From contig CALHHQ010000082.1 of assembly GCA_938030645.1 (NCBI GenBank), positions 1 to 7,173 of the forward strand: a stretch of 7,173 nt of DNA, given 5' to 3'. Position 1 is the first letter of the stretch; each line of letters starts with the position of its first letter. Below the pieces are notes generated by a model. The model saw only the letters and a program-made list of their open reading frames with translations, was not told where the DNA came from and did not search any database. The position numbers and the translations under genes were made by a program. The DNA is from an uncultured Rhizobiaceae group bacterium (GTDB taxonomy: Bacteria; Pseudomonadota; Alphaproteobacteria; Rhizobiales; Rhizobiaceae). Shown here piece after piece: positions 6,154 through 7,173 of this stretch.

Positions 6154-6169
6154 GCAGAAATGATTCTGC
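6154..6169. repeat. Perfect 6-bp inverted repeat GCAGAA-ATGA-TTCTGC
   Basis: A 16-bp inverted repeat with a 4-bp spacer lies 11 bp before the tandem boxes. Its arms contain CAGAA/TTCTG, the same half-site found at the ends of the 15-bp boxes but in the opposite (outward) arrangement. It may be an extra half-site cluster for the same regulator. Confidence 0.35.
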
Positions 6170-6180
6170 AAAACCAAAAG

Positions 6181-6216
6181 TTCCGCAATACAGAAAAAAA
6201 ATTCCAACATACAGAA
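6181..6216. promoter_or_regulatory. Tandem 15-bp IclR-type operator boxes upstream of the TauA-like gene
   Basis: Two boxes, TTCCGCAATACAGAA (6181-6195) and TTCCAACATACAGAA (6202-6216), begin 21 bp apart and are separated by a short A-tract. Each is a partial palindrome of form TTCYR-N5-YRGAA, and the first is identical at 13 of 15 positions to the box at 5228-5242. Shared sequence and shared 21-bp phasing in both intergenic regions flanking the regulator gene point to one regulator acting on both transcription units. Confidence 0.65.
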
Positions 6217-6219
6217 AAT

Positions 6220-6247
6220 TTGAAATTTGGATTGCAAACAAAATGAT
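6220..6247 (+). promoter_or_regulatory. Possible promoter of the transporter operon
   Basis: TTGAAA (6220-6225) is followed by 16 bases and AATGAT (6242-6247, 4 of 6 matches). If used, the leader would be about 90 bases and the tandem boxes would lie directly upstream of the -35, a position typical of activation rather than blocking. The elements are weak and other choices are possible. Confidence 0.25.
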
Positions 6248-6343
6248 TTACTGCAAGTCTCCCCACACGCGTCATTCTGTCCGTCAAAGCCAAATAGTTT
6301 TGACCAACGAAAATAAAAACGCGAACAATAAAGGGAGAATTCA

Positions 6344-7173
6344 ATGAATTCAGTTATTAAAAAAGCGGCGCTGGCATCAGCAACCGCAATCGCAATGGCA
6401 CTCACATCTGTTGGTGCTACCCAAGCTGCAGACGCAGTAAACGTCGCATTCTTTTTGCAATGGCCAACACCAAACTTGATGGCTAAAACAAGCGGTGCAT
6501 ACGCTTCATCTATGGGTGTTGACGTTAAATGGACTGACTTCACCACTGGCACAGCGATGACTGAAGCTATGTTGGCTGGCGACATCGACATTTCCTACTC
6601 GCAGGGCCTGTCTCCTTTCGTTACTGCTATCCAACAAGGTGCACCACTTAAGATGATCGGTATCGCTGTTGTATATGAAGCAAACGACTGCTTCGTACGC
6701 AAAGATCTTGGCATCGATGGCAGCAATGCATCCGAACTCGAAGGCAAGACTGTTGCTGTTCCTTTGAACACAATGGCTGACTACGCTTTCCGTAAGTACA
6801 TGGCTCATTACAACGTTGACATTTCCAAAATGAAAATCGTTGACCAAGCTCCAGCAGATGGCGCAAAATCATTGGCTGACGGTGCTGTAGACATGGCATG
6901 CGTATTCGGTGGCGTTGATACAGCATCAGCTAAAGAAGTTGGTACTGCAATCATGACGACTGAGCAGAAGAATGCTGCAAACATCGGCGCATTCGATGTG
7001 ATCACAGTCACTGAGAAGTTTGCTACTGAAAACCCTGAACTCGTTCAGTCTTTCATGGATGCGACTGCAGAAGCTAACCAGTCCTGGAAAGGTACTGAAG
7101 AGCAAATCAAAATGGTTGCTGAAGCTTCAGGCATGAACATTGAACAAACTAAAACCACTATCGCTGGTTTTGT
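6344..7173 (+). CDS. TauA/NMT1-like ABC transporter substrate-binding protein (3' end outside window)
   Basis: This periplasmic binding protein has 276 residues visible, with no stop before the window ends. A Sec signal peptide is clear: MNSVIKK, a hydrophobic core, then ATQA with cleavage after about residue 28. The mature part begins ADAVNVAFFLQWPTPN and shows the SsuA/TauA/NMT1 order of motifs: TGTAMTEAMLAGDIDISYS (68-86), ELEGKTVAVPLNTMADY (131-147), LADGAVDMACVFGGVD (177-192) and FDVITV (217-222). The aspartate of this last motif may match the sulfonate-site Asp of TauA. Two cysteines (116 and 186) could form a disulfide. A strong GGGAG lies 6 bases upstream of the ATG. It opens the rightward unit, probably followed by permease and ATPase genes. 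Its ligand could be taurine or another small zwitterion; the name TauA would overstate what is known. Codon choice looks like that of a highly expressed gene. Confidence 0.88.
   Translation, partial: MNSVIKKAALASATAIAMALTSVGATQAADAVNVAFFLQWPTPNLMAKTSGAYASSMGVDVKWTDFTTGTAMTEAMLAGDIDISYSQGLSPFVTAIQQGAPLKMIGIAVVYEANDCFVRKDLGIDGSNASELEGKTVAVPLNTMADYAFRKYMAHYNVDISKMKIVDQAPADGAKSLADGAVDMACVFGGVDTASAKEVGTAIMTTEQKNAANIGAFDVITVTEKFATENPELVQSFMDATAEANQSWKGTEEQIKMVAEASGMNIEQTKTTIAGF

Larger units (their letters stand above)
6064..6343. other. 280-bp divergent regulatory intergenic region
   Basis: This AT-rich non-coding stretch lies between the regulator (minus) and the transporter binding protein (plus). 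It holds three separate symmetric or repeated elements, described individually: an inverted repeat near the regulator start, a short perfect inverted repeat in the middle, and a tandem pair of 15-bp boxes. I see no tRNA, no credible small ORF and no intrinsic terminator in it. Confidence 0.8.

Noticed and set aside
6283..6304. GTCAAA / TTTGAC inverted repeat in the leader of the TauA-like gene
   Set aside because: A 6-bp AT-rich stem with a 10-base loop is expected by chance in this much sequence. No riboswitch or attenuator features accompany it.
6300..6329. TTGACC (6300-6305) with AACAAT (6324-6329) as the promoter of the TauA-like gene
   Set aside because: Transcription would start at about 6336, inside the ribosome-binding site, leaving no usable leader for a gene with a clear Shine-Dalgarno.
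6133..6591. 152-codon minus-strand frame spanning the intergenic region and the start of the TauA-like gene
   Set aside because: It would overlap a clear signal peptide and ribosome-binding site on the other strand. The protein is unlike any family and is explained by codon shadowing plus AT-rich spacer.

Overview
The window looks like chromosomal DNA of a marine-type alphaproteobacterium with moderate GC (close to half by eye). The protein families, an IclR regulator facing a TauA-like solute-binding protein, and the VanB-type reductase all fit Rhodobacterales or Hyphomicrobiales. This placement is an inference from protein style only. No rRNA, tRNA, CRISPR array, insertion sequence or recombination site was seen.

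Layout: almost everything from base 1 to 6063 is on the minus strand and reads as one catabolic gene cluster. In transcription order it holds an IclR-family regulator (6063-5296), a FAD-dependent DAO/PuuB-like amine oxidoreductase (5221-3923, TTG start), a Cupin_3/DUF861 protein (3885-3517), a small VOC/glyoxalase-fold protein (3514-3131, TTG start), a single-chain ATP-type dihydroxyacetone kinase DhaK-DhaL (3097-1466), a membrane di-iron hydroxylase of the sterol desaturase/fatty acid hydroxylase superfamily (1428-412, GTG start), an unrecognised 78-residue protein (388-152), and the N-terminus of a VanB/phthalate-dioxygenase-reductase-like flavoprotein (139 to beyond base 1). Gaps after the oxidoreductase are 2 to 37 bases, so a single transcript is likely. 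On the other side of a 280-base divergent intergenic region, a TauA/NMT1-like periplasmic binding protein (6344 onward, + strand) runs off the window and probably begins an ABC importer operon.

The most striking non-coding signal is a repeated 15-bp element, roughly TTCYR-N5-YRGAA. It occurs twice, 21 bp apart, upstream of the transporter gene (6181-6216), and twice, again exactly 21 bp apart, upstream of the oxidoreductase (5228-5263). There the pair forms a 42-bp near-palindrome that covers the -10 of a good sigma70-like promoter. This suggests that the IclR protein controls both the importer and the catabolic operon through paired operators two helical turns apart. A different inverted repeat (6081-6099) lies just upstream of the regulator's own start and may serve autoregulation.

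Working model (inference): the importer brings in a small, probably amine- or sulfonate-containing solute. The FAD oxidase and the hydroxylase/reductase pair oxidise it, the cupin and VOC proteins process or detoxify intermediates, and the kinase phosphorylates a C3/C4 ketone or aldehyde for entry into central metabolism. I cannot name the substrate from the sequence.
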